Of a stretch of 64,000 nucleotides of DNA, positions 49,243-57,783 are shown piece by piece. Below the pieces are notes generated by a model. It saw only the letters and a program-made list of their open reading frames with translations, did no database searches and was not told the DNA's origin. This DNA comes from Kribbella flavida DSM 17836 (GTDB taxonomy: Bacteria > Actinomycetota > Actinomycetes > Propionibacteriales > Kribbellaceae): assembly GCF_000024345.1 (NCBI RefSeq), contig NC_013729.1:3720001-3784000 (forward strand). Direction: 5' to 3'. The position numbers and the translations under genes were made by a program. Each line of letters opens with the position of its first letter. The first letter of the stretch is position 1.

Positions 49243-50661
49243 ATGAGCGAGAGCACCAGCACGGCGACGACTGAGCCCGCAGCCGACCGCCCCGAGCTGA
49301 AACGGGTGATGGGCCCCGGATTGCTGATGCTGTTCGTGATCGGCGACATCCTCGGCACCGGGGTCTACGCGCTGACCGGCAAGGTGGCCGGCGAGGTCGG
49401 CGGCGCGGTCTGGCTGCCGTTCCTGTGCGCGTTCGTCGTCGCCTTGCTGACGGCCACCAGTTACCTCGAACTGGTCACGAAGTACCCGCGAGCCGGTGGT
49501 GCGGCGGTCTACACGCACAAGGCGTTCGGGGTGCACTTCCTGACCTTCCTGCTGACCTTCGCGGTGATGAGCTCGGGGCTGACCTCGGCGTCCAGCGCGT
49601 CGAAGGCGTTCGCGGCGAACTTCTTCTCCGCCGCCGACATCGACCCCGACCGCGGCACCTGGCTGGTGATCACCTCGCTGCTCTTCATGACCTTGATTGC
49701 CCTGGTCAACCTTCGCGGCGTCGGCGAGAGCGTCAAGGCGAACGTGGTGCTCACCTGCGTGGAGCTGTCCGGTCTGCTGATCGTGATCGCGATCGGCGCC
49801 TGGGCGATCGCCGGCGGCGACGGCGACACCGCCCGGCTGACCGAGTTCAAGACCCCTGAGGGCGACAGCGCCTTCGGTGCGGTGACCGCGGCGACCGCGC
49901 TGGCGTTCTTCGCGATGGTGGGCTTCGAGGACTCGGTGAACATGGCCGAGGAGACCAAGGATCCGGTCCGGATCTTTCCCAAGGTGATGCTGATCGGCCT
50001 GTGCGTGACCGGCGTGATCTACGTCCTGGTCGCGATCTCGGCGGTCGCCCTGGTCTCGCCGGAGGACCTGAACGAGGGCTCCACCCCACTGCTCAAGGTG
50101 GTCGAGGCCGGCGCTCCCGCCTTCCCGCTGCAGATCTTCGCCTGGATCACGATGTTCGCGGTCGCCAACTCGGCGCTGATCAACATGCTGATGGCCAGCC
50201 GGCTGCTCTACGGCATGTCCCACGAGAAGGTGCTGCCCGGCCCGCTCGGCCGCGTCCTGCACCGGCGGCGGACGCCGTGGGTGGCGATCCTGTTCACCAC
50301 CCTGCTGGCGTTCTTCCTGATCGGGTTCGCCGACCTGGCGGCGCTGGGCGGGACCACCGCGCTCCTGCTGCTGGTGGTGTTCGCCATCGTGAACGCCGCG
50401 GTGCTGGTGCTGCGCAAGGACCGCGTGCAGCACCAGCACTTCCACGCGCCGACCGTGCTGCCGGTTCTCGGTGGGGTGCTCTGCGTCTACCTGGCCAGCC
50501 CGTTGTCGGGGCGGGCGACCAAGGACTACGAGATCGCCGGATACCTGATGATCGTCGGCGTCGGCCTCTGGGCGCTGACCTGGGTGCTGAACAAGTACGT
50601 CTTCCACCGCACGGCCGACTTCGACCCGAGCCACATCGACCCGCGCGGCCCGGTCAACTGA
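49243..50661 (+). CDS. APC family amino-acid permease
   Basis: A 472-residue transporter with about twelve membrane segments. The unwound first helix reads FVIGDILGTGVYALTGKVAG, the family substrate site, and ALAFFAMVGFEDSVNMAEETKDP is the sixth-helix motif. It imports or exchanges an amino acid or polyamine with protons. AGGAGG precedes the ATG at 49243. It overlaps the convergent EamA gene by eight bases. Confidence 0.9.
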   Translation: MSESTSTATTEPAADRPELKRVMGPGLLMLFVIGDILGTGVYALTGKVAGEVGGAVWLPFLCAFVVALLTATSYLELVTKYPRAGGAAVYTHKAFGVHFLTFLLTFAVMSSGLTSASSASKAFAANFFSAADIDPDRGTWLVITSLLFMTLIALVNLRGVGESVKANVVLTCVELSGLLIVIAIGAWAIAGGDGDTARLTEFKTPEGDSAFGAVTAATALAFFAMVGFEDSVNMAEETKDPVRIFPKVMLIGLCVTGVIYVLVAISAVALVSPEDLNEGSTPLLKVVEAGAPAFPLQIFAWITMFAVANSALINMLMASRLLYGMSHEKVLPGPLGRVLHRRRTPWVAILFTTLLAFFLIGFADLAALGGTTALLLLVVFAIVNAAVLVLRKDRVQHQHFHAPTVLPVLGGVLCVYLASPLSGRATKDYEIAGYLMIVGVGLWALTWVLNKYVFHRTADFDPSHIDPRGPVN

Positions 50662-51547
50662 CCAGCTGGGTCGCGGCGATACAGGCCACGATCACCAGGG
50701 CGGCGACCGGCGCCAGGGGCGGAAGGTGCTCGCCGATCAGCAGCACCGACCACACCAGTGTGAGCAGCGGCTGGGCGAGCTGCAACTGGCTCGCCTTCGG
50801 TACGCCGATCGCCGCCATCCCGCGGTACCACAGCACGAAGCCACCGAACTGGGAGACGGCGGCGAGGTAGGCCATGCCGGTGACCGCCTGGGCGCCGAGG
50901 TGGACCGGCTCCCACAGCAGGGCGAGTCCGGTGACCACCACGGACACCGGGAGTGCGGCGACCACGCCCCACGCGATGACCTGCCAGCCTGGCAACTGGG
51001 AGGCGAGCCGGCCACCTTGGGCGTAGCCGGCGGCGCAGACCAGCAGGGCGCCGAACAGGTAGGCGTCGCCGAGCGTGGGGCGTCCGTGGTTCTGCAGCAG
51101 GGTGAAGGCGACGACGGTGCCGGCGCCCACGACGGCGGCACCCCAGAACACGGGTGGCTGGTGGCGGCCGGTGATCGCGGTCGACATCGCGGCAGTGGCC
51201 AGAGGCAGGATTCCGATGACCACGGCGGAGTGTGCGGTGGTGGAGGTCTGCAGTGCGAGCGTGGTCAGCAGTGGAAACCCGATGACGCATCCTCCGGCCA
51301 CGGTGAGCAGACCGGGCCAGTGGTGCCGCGCCGGGACAGGCACGCGGACCGCCGCGAGGCAGCTCACCGCGAGCACTCCGGCCAGCAGTCCGCGAACGCC
51401 GGTCGCCGTCCACGGCCCGAAGCCGGTCAGCGCCCACACGGTGGCCGGGAAGCTGAGAGAGAACGACGCCACTGCCAGGGCGGCCAGGACGGTGCCGCCG
51501 GCGACTGCTTTCGCCGGGCGGAGGGTAGCGCTATTCTGTGCCGTCAT
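50654..51547 (-). CDS. EamA-family (DMT) transporter
   Basis: A 297-residue membrane protein of two five-helix EamA repeats (GLLAGVLAVSCLAAVRV ... and PLLTLVWSVLLIGEHLPPLAP). These export amino acids or metabolites. Its ATG (51547-51545) overlaps the ATG of the divergent MocR gene within one CATG, so both are probably leaderless. MocR regulators next to EamA genes are common, and control of this gene by it is likely. Confidence 0.85.
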   Translation of the reverse strand: MTAQNSATLRPAKAVAGGTVLAALAVASFSLSFPATVWALTGFGPWTATGVRGLLAGVLAVSCLAAVRVPVPARHHWPGLLTVAGGCVIGFPLLTTLALQTSTTAHSAVVIGILPLATAAMSTAITGRHQPPVFWGAAVVGAGTVVAFTLLQNHGRPTLGDAYLFGALLVCAAGYAQGGRLASQLPGWQVIAWGVVAALPVSVVVTGLALLWEPVHLGAQAVTGMAYLAAVSQFGGFVLWYRGMAAIGVPKASQLQLAQPLLTLVWSVLLIGEHLPPLAPVAALVIVACIAATQLVS

Positions 51548-52985
51548 GCACGACGATAGCAGTGTCGCTCAGTTGACCGCGAGGCTGCGGGACGCAGTAC
51601 ACCGCTACTCGGAAGGCGAGAAACTGCCGTCGAGCCGAGCGCTCGTCGACCAGTACCGGGTGAGTCCGGTGACGGTGTCCCGGGCGATCGCGGCGTTGGT
51701 GGCCGAGGGCATCGTCGTCTCCCGGCCCGGCGCTGGTGTCTTCCGGGCCGGCGCGCCGACCGGTGGTGTGGCCGGCGACGTCTCCTGGCAGGAAGTGACG
51801 CTCAGCGCGCATCCGGCGACAGACGCCGGAGATGCCGAAGCTCGTCGTACGGGGACGGCCGGCGTCCTGGGCTGCCTGTTCACGCCGCCGGCCGGGGTGA
51901 TCGACTTCAACGGCGGCTACCTGCATCCGACGCTGCAGCCGGAACGCGCTCTCTCCGCGGCGCTGGCCCGGGCGGCCCGGAGACCGGGCGCGTGGTCCCG
52001 GCCGCCGGTGGAAGGAGTCGCGGAGCTGAGGGACTGGTTCGCCCGTGACATCGGCGGGGTGAACGGGCCGTTGAGCGGTTCCGACGTCCTGATCGCCGCG
52101 GGCGGCCAGAGTGCGCTGACCACCGCGCTCCGGGCCTTGGCCGTTCCGCGAGCACCCGTGCTGGTCGAGTCCCCGACTTATCCGGGTCTGCTGGCGGTCG
52201 CGCGTGCCGCCGGTCTGCGACCGGTTCCGGTGCCGGTTGACGGCGACGGGGTGCGTACTGATCTGCTGGCCGACGCGTTCCGGGCCACCGGTGCCAAGGC
52301 GTTCGTCTGCCAGCCGCTGTTCCAGAACCCGACCGGCGCCGTGCTCGCGCCGCAGCGGCGCGCGGAGGTCCTGCGGATCGCGCGGACAGCGGGCGCGTTC
52401 GTCGTGGAGGACGACTACGCGCGCCGGCTCGTGCACGCCGACTCGCCGCCGTTGCCGCCGCCGCTGGCCGCCGACGACCCGGACGGCGTCGTGGTGCACG
52501 TCCGCTCCCTGACCAAGCCGGCCTCGCCGAGTCTGCGGATCGCGGCGCTGTCGGCCCGGGGGCCGATCTTCGAGCGGCTGCGGGGGATCCAGGTCATCGA
52601 CAGCTTCTTCTTACCCCGGCCACTGCAGGAAACCACCCTGGAACTGGTCAGCGCTCCGGCGTGGGGCCGGCACCTGCGATCGCTCGCGGCGGCGCTGCGA
52701 GATCGCCGGGTCGCTGCACAAACCGCACTTCGCCGTACGCTGCCGCAGCTACGACCTGCCCAGCCGGTGCACGGCGGCAATCACCTCTGGCTGCGGCTGC
52801 CCGACGGCACCGACGAGACCACGGTGGTCTCCGCCGCCCTGAGCGCCGGAGTCGCGGTGGTCGCCGGCAGCCCGTACTTCGCGGCCGAGGCGCCCGGTCC
52901 CCATCTGCGGCTCAGCTTCGCCCACACCACTGGCGTCAGCCAGGTCGAGGAGGGCATCCGAAGACTCAGCAACGCCTTCACCTGA
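51546..52985 (+). CDS. MocR/GntR-type regulator with aminotransferase fold
   Basis: A 479-residue chimera: GntR winged helix at 1-75 (LPSSRALVDQYRVSPVTVSR), then a type I aminotransferase domain. GGQSALTTAL is the PLP phosphate region, QPLFQNPTG and VVEDDYARRL hold the Asn and Asp, and VRSLTKPASPSLR the Schiff-base Lys. PLP thus acts as effector or sensor of an amine. TATTCT at 51532-51537 would start transcription at the ATG. Likely target: the divergent EamA gene. Confidence 0.88.
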   Translation: MHDDSSVAQLTARLRDAVHRYSEGEKLPSSRALVDQYRVSPVTVSRAIAALVAEGIVVSRPGAGVFRAGAPTGGVAGDVSWQEVTLSAHPATDAGDAEARRTGTAGVLGCLFTPPAGVIDFNGGYLHPTLQPERALSAALARAARRPGAWSRPPVEGVAELRDWFARDIGGVNGPLSGSDVLIAAGGQSALTTALRALAVPRAPVLVESPTYPGLLAVARAAGLRPVPVPVDGDGVRTDLLADAFRATGAKAFVCQPLFQNPTGAVLAPQRRAEVLRIARTAGAFVVEDDYARRLVHADSPPLPPPLAADDPDGVVVHVRSLTKPASPSLRIAALSARGPIFERLRGIQVIDSFFLPRPLQETTLELVSAPAWGRHLRSLAAALRDRRVAAQTALRRTLPQLRPAQPVHGGNHLWLRLPDGTDETTVVSAALSAGVAVVAGSPYFAAEAPGPHLRLSFAHTTGVSQVEEGIRRLSNAFT

Positions 52986-53010
52986 GCAGCTCCGACGAGC
53001 ACCTCGCCGA

Positions 53011-54207
53011 TCACGACCAGGTCGACACAGGGTCCGGGCGGGAGCGGAGGCCGACGGCGAGGGCTACGGTGCTGAGGGCAACGACTCCGAGGGCGGCCGC
53101 GATCCAGCCGAGCGCCGGGTAGCCGGCGCCGGCGTCGATCGCGAGGCCGCCGAGCCAGGGTCCGACGGTGATCCCGACGTTGAACGCGGCGAAGTTCACC
53201 GCGGTGGCCAGGGTCGGCGCCCGTTCGGCCAGCGTGAAGACCCGGGCGTTCAGGGCCGGGTTCAGCGCGAAGCCGAAACCGCCGAGCAGGAAGATCGCCG
53301 AGATCGCGATCACCGGCTGCGCCGCCCACAGCGCGAGAACGGTGGAGAGCGCGACCACCCCGGCGATCCCGATCGCCAGCGTGCCGAACGGGGCCGCGTC
53401 GGCGGTCCGGCCGCCGAGCGTGATCCCGACCAGTGAGCCCACGCCGTACAGGGCGAGCACGCCGGGCACGGCGCCGGACGGCAGGCCGGTGTCCTCGGTG
53501 AGCAGGGGAGCGAGGTAGCTGAACACGACCAGGATGGCCGCCGTCACCAGCGCGGTCGTCGCGTAGGCCAGCCAGAGCCGCGCGTTCGCCATCACCTGCA
53601 GCTCGGTCCGGAGCCGGGGAGCGCGCTCTCCCGCCGGGGACGGGGTGCCCGGCGGGGACGGGGTGCCCGGCGGGATCGTGCGCAGGACGCCGATCATCGC
53701 CAGGGCCGACATCAGCGCGACCGCCCAGAACGCCGCGCGCCAGCCGAGGTGCTGGCCGATCACCGTGCCGGCCGGCAACCCGATGATGGTGGCAACGGTG
53801 AGTCCACCGGTCACCACGCTCATCGCCTTCGCTCGCCGGCCCGCCGGGACCAGAGCGAGCGCGGTCACCGCGGCGACCGTCCAGAACCCCGCGTACACGA
53901 ACGCGCCGACGACCCGGGTGGCCAGCAGCACCTCGTAGTTCGGGGTGAGCGCGCCGGCGACGTGGGTGAGCGCGAAGACCGCGAGAAAGCCGAGCAGGGT
54001 GTTGCGGCGTGGCCAGTGCAGCGTGACGACCGCGAGCACCGGGGCGCCGACCAGCATGCCGACCGCGAACGCCGAGATCAGCAGCCCGGCCTGCGGGATC
54101 GAGACACCGAGGTCGGTGGCCAGCTCGGGCAGCAGCCCGGCGAGCATCAGCTCCGACGTGCCCTGCGCGAAGATCGCGAGTCCGATGATGTAGACGGCCG
54201 GCGGCAT
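53011..54207 (-). CDS. MFS drug exporter, Cmx/CmlR-like
   Basis: A 398-residue twelve-helix DHA1 transporter. The first helices read FAQGTSELMLAGLLPELATD and the second segment ISAFAVGMLVGAP, closely like the Cmx/CmrA/CmlR chloramphenicol exporters. Specificity remains inference, since the branch also contains exporters of other compounds. The central loop carries an in-frame duplication (PPGTPS twice) from an 18-bp tandem repeat. GAGGAGG precedes the ATG. Confidence 0.82.
   Translation of the reverse strand: MPPAVYIIGLAIFAQGTSELMLAGLLPELATDLGVSIPQAGLLISAFAVGMLVGAPVLAVVTLHWPRRNTLLGFLAVFALTHVAGALTPNYEVLLATRVVGAFVYAGFWTVAAVTALALVPAGRRAKAMSVVTGGLTVATIIGLPAGTVIGQHLGWRAAFWAVALMSALAMIGVLRTIPPGTPSPPGTPSPAGERAPRLRTELQVMANARLWLAYATTALVTAAILVVFSYLAPLLTEDTGLPSGAVPGVLALYGVGSLVGITLGGRTADAAPFGTLAIGIAGVVALSTVLALWAAQPVIAISAIFLLGGFGFALNPALNARVFTLAERAPTLATAVNFAAFNVGITVGPWLGGLAIDAGAGYPALGWIAAALGVVALSTVALAVGLRSRPDPVSTWS
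53636..53671. repeat. 18-bp tandem duplication inside the MFS gene
   Basis: GGGGACGGGGTGCCCGGC occurs twice without mismatch (53636-53653 and 53654-53671) and adds six residues to the cytoplasmic loop between the two halves of the transporter. Confidence 0.9.
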
Positions 54208-54313
54208 CGCGATCCTCCTCAGGACGGGCAGGGCCGAACGGCCCGGCGGACGAACAGGATGTGGCGCCGCGGTGATGACAACGCCGCGGTGGCCAGCAGG
54301 GTGCCCCCACCCA

Positions 54314-54328
54314 ATCGCACAGTGCGAT
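54314..54328. promoter_or_regulatory. 15-bp palindrome upstream of the MFS gene
   Basis: ATCGCAC-A-GTGCGAT is a perfect palindrome 106 bp before the MFS ATG. A half-like GCACATCGTG follows at about 54338-54347. It is a plausible repressor site, but no regulator gene is adjacent. The rest of the 294-bp gap to the rhomboid gene shows nothing else I can name. Confidence 0.5.
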
Positions 54329-54501
54329 CTGCGAGTTGCACATCGTGACACAGACCGCAAGGTGCCCGCTTCCTGCCGTCCGCGATGTGGCAGGGCCGGC
54401 GGGTCCGACCAGTATTCCGACCGAGTTCTCACAGCTGGGGCACCGGCGCGCAACGCTGTTCGCAGGGGTGGCGCTTGGGTCGATCGGGCATGGTGGAAGG
54501 C

Positions 54502-55119
54502 ATGAGTTACACGAGTCCAGCGCGCCGCTCGCCGTCGGCAACCGGCGGTGCCCGGGCGGGCGGCGGGATCAAGTTGCTCGTCATCCTGGTCGGCCTGATG
54601 TGGCTGAGCGAGATCGTCGACACCGCGCTGAACGGCGCGCTCGACCGGTACGGCATCCTGGCGCGCGATCCGGAGGGCCTGGTCGGGGTGGTCACCGCGC
54701 CGTTCCTGCACCTCGGTTTCGGGCACCTGATCTCGAACACGCTGCCGCTGGTCACGCTGGGTGCGCTGATCGCGCTCTCCGGCGCGATCCGGCTGTTCTC
54801 GGTGACCGCGATCGTGACCGCGGTCGGCGGCATCGGCACCTGGTTGGTGTCCCCGCCGAACACCATCACCATCGGCGCCAGCGGCCTGGTCTTCGGGTAC
54901 GCGGCGTACCTGGTCGCGCGAGGGGTGTTCAACCGGCGGATCGGGCAGGTGCTGATCGGTGTGCTGGTCGTGATCGTGTGGGGCAGCGCGCTCCTGGGCG
55001 GTCTGCTGCCGCAGGACGGCATCTCCTGGCAGGGCCACCTGTTCGGCGCGATCGCGGGCGTGCTGGCCGCGTGGTTCCTCGCCGACGACCGCGCCCCGCG
55101 CCGCGTGCCACCGAGGTAG
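54502..55119 (+). CDS. rhomboid family intramembrane serine protease
   Basis: A 205-residue six-helix protein. The catalytic dyad is Ser127 in TIGASGLVFG and His179 in SWQGHLFGAIAG; HLGFGHLISNTLPL supplies the oxyanion His and Asn. It cleaves single-span membrane proteins within the bilayer. GGAAGG before ATG 54502 supports that start over ATG 54490. The convergent neighbour encodes a single-span exported protein, which is a conceivable substrate only by proximity. Confidence 0.9.
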   Translation: MSYTSPARRSPSATGGARAGGGIKLLVILVGLMWLSEIVDTALNGALDRYGILARDPEGLVGVVTAPFLHLGFGHLISNTLPLVTLGALIALSGAIRLFSVTAIVTAVGGIGTWLVSPPNTITIGASGLVFGYAAYLVARGVFNRRIGQVLIGVLVVIVWGSALLGGLLPQDGISWQGHLFGAIAGVLAAWFLADDRAPRRVPPR

Positions 55120-55122
55120 GCC

Positions 55123-55695
55123 TCAGGCGGATTCGTGCTGCCGGTCGTTCGGTCGGTGCCGCCGGCGCCGAACCATCACCAGACCCATCAGCAGCGCGAC
55201 CACTGCGGGCACCCCGGCCGCGACGGGCACGGCCCCGCTCGTGTCGAGCGTGCGTTCCTGAGCCACACTCAGTCGCAGCGACTTGCTGGAGGTCACCGGT
55301 GCGGCGGGCTGGTCGGTGCTGAGCGCAACGTAAACCACGAACCGGCCCGAGTTCACCGCCTGCAGTTCCCACTCCAGCGACTCCGCCTCACCTCCGCCGA
55401 GCGGTTCGAGGTACTGCGTGCGCTCGCCTGACCAGTCCTCCGGGTCGACGTAAACGCCAGGATCGACAGCGAAGACGTTCAGGTGCGCGATGACTCCGGC
55501 TACGTCCTGCTCACCGGAGTTCCGGACCTCCGAGCTGAAGCGCAAGGTCTGGCCCAGCCCGATACTCGCCTCGCTGCGGTCGAGCGTGACGACCACAGGA
55601 TCCGCCCCGGCAGCGCCCGGCTCGGCCGCGGCCGGCACAGAACCAGTCACCAGCACAACGGCGACCGCCGCGAGCAGCCGCACCCCGAGCCTCAT
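55123..55695 (-). CDS. secreted, C-terminally membrane-anchored protein of unknown function
   Basis: A 190-residue type I membrane protein: signal peptide 1-26 (ending PAAAEP), an extracytoplasmic beta-rich domain (VVVTLDRSEASIGLGQTLRF to FVVYVALSTDQP), one C-terminal helix (VAAGVPAVVALLMGLVMV) and a basic tail RRRRHRPND. The domain resembles NEW3/CARDB-type Ig-like modules. Its ATG overlaps the stop of the ABC permease gene, so it is the last gene of an ABC operon and may be part of or exported with that system. No LPXTG sorting motif is present. Confidence 0.75.
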   Translation of the reverse strand: MRLGVRLLAAVAVVLVTGSVPAAAEPGAAGADPVVVTLDRSEASIGLGQTLRFSSEVRNSGEQDVAGVIAHLNVFAVDPGVYVDPEDWSGERTQYLEPLGGGEAESLEWELQAVNSGRFVVYVALSTDQPAAPVTSSKSLRLSVAQERTLDTSGAVPVAAGVPAVVALLMGLVMVRRRRHRPNDRQHESA

Positions 55696-56540
55696 CCCCG
55701 GCCTCCAGTTCCGAGCCGCAACCGCGTCGAGACGGCGACGGCGGCGACGACCAGGACGCCGGCGACGATCGCGGGACCGACCAGCCAGTGACCTTCCTGG
55801 GCGAACGTGCGGGCGTTGATGATGATCCGGCCCAGGTAGCGCAGAGCGGCGGTGAACGGATCGACCCGCAGCAGCAGGTCCCCGAACCAGCCGCGCTGCG
55901 CCGACGACGGCATCTGCGTCGGCGCGAACAGCGCGAGCAGCACGAACACGCTCACCGAGAGGCTGACCCGGTTCGACGCCGCGAAGGTGCTGATCACCAG
56001 CCCGAGACCGGTCATCGCCAGCGCGAGCAGGCAGCCGACCAGGAAGCCGTTGACCAGGGACGTGGTGACCACCTTCACGCCACGACCGAGGTACCACACG
56101 TACGGCGCGGACACCACGAACGCGGCCAGCCACAACGTCAGCGCAGCCAGCCCTTTACCGACCGTGAGCGACCATCGCGGGATCGGTGCGAGCAGCAACG
56201 ACTCGAGGCTGCCGCGCTCGCGTTCGCCGCTGATCGCGTCCGCGGCGGCCAGCAGGCTCAGCAGTACGCCGACCGCGACGGCGACCTGCAGCGTCAGGCT
56301 CACCGCCTCCCGCTGCTCGAGGAAGTTGAGCGCCTCGTTGGTCGCGGTCAGGTAGGTGGTCACGCTCAGCATGATCGAGTAGGCCAGCAGCAGGACGAGC
56401 GCCCGTCCGCCGAGCCACAGGTCGCGCAACTCGCGCCCGGCCACCACCAGCCAGGCCGGACGGCCGCGCCGCGGTCCGTCCGCGGCCGATCGGTTCTCGA
56501 CCTCCGGCTGGGTGGCTCGGCATCCCGCATCGACGGCCAT
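55692..56540 (-). CDS. ABC-2 type permease
   Basis: A 282-residue six-helix permease. DAISGERERGSLESLLLAPI is the cytoplasmic ABC-2 motif. LVNGFLVGCLLALAMTGLGL and later segments complete the bundle. It pairs with the ATPase whose stop overlaps its ATG. The class exports drugs, lipids or peptides. Confidence 0.87.
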   Translation of the reverse strand: MAVDAGCRATQPEVENRSAADGPRRGRPAWLVVAGRELRDLWLGGRALVLLLAYSIMLSVTTYLTATNEALNFLEQREAVSLTLQVAVAVGVLLSLLAAADAISGERERGSLESLLLAPIPRWSLTVGKGLAALTLWLAAFVVSAPYVWYLGRGVKVVTTSLVNGFLVGCLLALAMTGLGLVISTFAASNRVSLSVSVFVLLALFAPTQMPSSAQRGWFGDLLLRVDPFTAALRYLGRIIINARTFAQEGHWLVGPAIVAGVLVVAAVAVSTRLRLGTGGRG

Positions 56541-57493
56541 CAGACCTCCTCGGTGACGGCGAGAAAGGCGTCGCTGAGCCGGCCGCCTTCCAGCGAGAAG
56601 CCCAGCACCGGTACGCCGGCCGCGAGCAGGCTGGAGATCGCCTCGGTCGCCGCGGTCTCCACCTCCACCCCGGCCGGCAGACTCAGCTCGAGCTCCCCGA
56701 GCGACCCGCGGCCGTTGGCGGTGGCAAGAATCTCGGTGCCGGCCAGCGCGCCGAGTGCCCGCTCGACCTGCTCCGGCGGCACCCGGACTCGTCCGTTCCG
56801 GGCCGCCGCGGCCTTCCGGACCACCTCCGCGACCGTGCCCTCGGCAACGACCTTGCCGCGGTTGAGGATCACCACCCGGTCGCAGACCTGCTCGACGTCG
56901 GCGAGTACGTGGGTGCTCAGCAGGACCGTGGCGCCGCGGTCGCGCGCGATCCGCCCGATCAGGTCGAGCACCTGCGCCTGGCCCATCGGGTCCAGGCCCA
57001 GCGCCGGTTCGTCGAGGAACACCACGTCCGGGTCGTTGACCAGGGCCCGGGCGATCCCGAGTCGTTGCCGCATGCCCCTGCTGTACGCCGAGATCAGCGC
57101 GGACCCCCGGTCGGCCAGCCCGACGTCGGACAGCAACCGGCGCGCCGTACCGCGGGCGTCGGCACGGTCCCGGCCGAACAACTCGGCGTGGTAGCGCAGC
57201 CACTCCTCGCCGGACTGCGCCGGGGGATAGCCCGCGCTCTCCGGCAGCACCCCGACCCGGCGGCGGATCTGCGCGGGCCGGGTGTGGGGCACACCCGCGA
57301 CCGTGAACGAACCGCTGTCGGCGGCCAGAACCGTGGTGAGCAGACGGATCGCGGTCGTCTTGCCGGCACCGTTCGGGCCGAGAAAGCCCAGCACGGTCCC
57401 GGCGGCGACCTCGAGATCGAGCGACTCGACCGCGACGACCCGTCCGTACGCCTTGCGCAGCCCTGTCGCAACCAGTGCCGGGCCGGCGGCCAT
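56540..57493 (-). CDS. ABC-2 type transporter ATPase
   Basis: A 317-residue ATPase of the drug-resistance (CcmA/DrrA) type: Walker A GPNGAGKTT, signature YSRGMRQRLGIARAL, Walker B VVFLDEPALGLDP and a C-terminal domain of about 90 residues. The signature has SRGM in place of SGGQ, usual for this branch. The ATG at 57493 was chosen because the upstream extension is Arg/Gly-rich and unlike the family. First gene of a three-gene operon with two ATGA overlaps. Confidence 0.9.
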   Translation of the reverse strand: MAAGPALVATGLRKAYGRVVAVESLDLEVAAGTVLGFLGPNGAGKTTAIRLLTTVLAADSGSFTVAGVPHTRPAQIRRRVGVLPESAGYPPAQSGEEWLRYHAELFGRDRADARGTARRLLSDVGLADRGSALISAYSRGMRQRLGIARALVNDPDVVFLDEPALGLDPMGQAQVLDLIGRIARDRGATVLLSTHVLADVEQVCDRVVILNRGKVVAEGTVAEVVRKAAAARNGRVRVPPEQVERALGALAGTEILATANGRGSLGELELSLPAGVEVETAATEAISSLLAAGVPVLGFSLEGGRLSDAFLAVTEEV

Positions 57494-57734
57494 GATCAGC
57501 CGCCCTGCTCGGACGCGACCACTCCCACGTCCCCCATGAACGCCCCCTGACCGGCTCACCCCACGGCCGTACGACGCGTGCCGTGTCGCGTGCGCCTTCC
57601 CTGTCATCTTGAGCACACGGCCACCGCCTCGGCAAGAGGTGGATCACAAATCGTCACCGCGCAGTTCGCCGGTACCTCTTCTCGTGGCGGCTCCGGCGCG
57701 CGACACTCCGAACCAAAGGCACCTGGTTGGGGGA

Positions 57735-57750
57735 CAGGCCATCAGGCCTG
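57735..57750. promoter_or_regulatory. Small hairpin before the lipoprotein gene
   Basis: CAGGCC-ATCA-GGCCTG forms a six-pair stem 34 bases before the ATG at 57784. It could be a transcript 5' structure or an operator. Confidence 0.35.
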
Positions 57751-57783
57751 CGACCGCGGTGCCACATGGGGGAGGGAATCCGG

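Noticed and set aside
54208..54343. Possible leader peptide (ATG 54343, starting MCNSQIALCDW) before the MFS gene, as in drug-induced attenuation
   Set aside because: The frame has no stop before the MFS start and runs on out of frame through it, so it cannot be a short leader.
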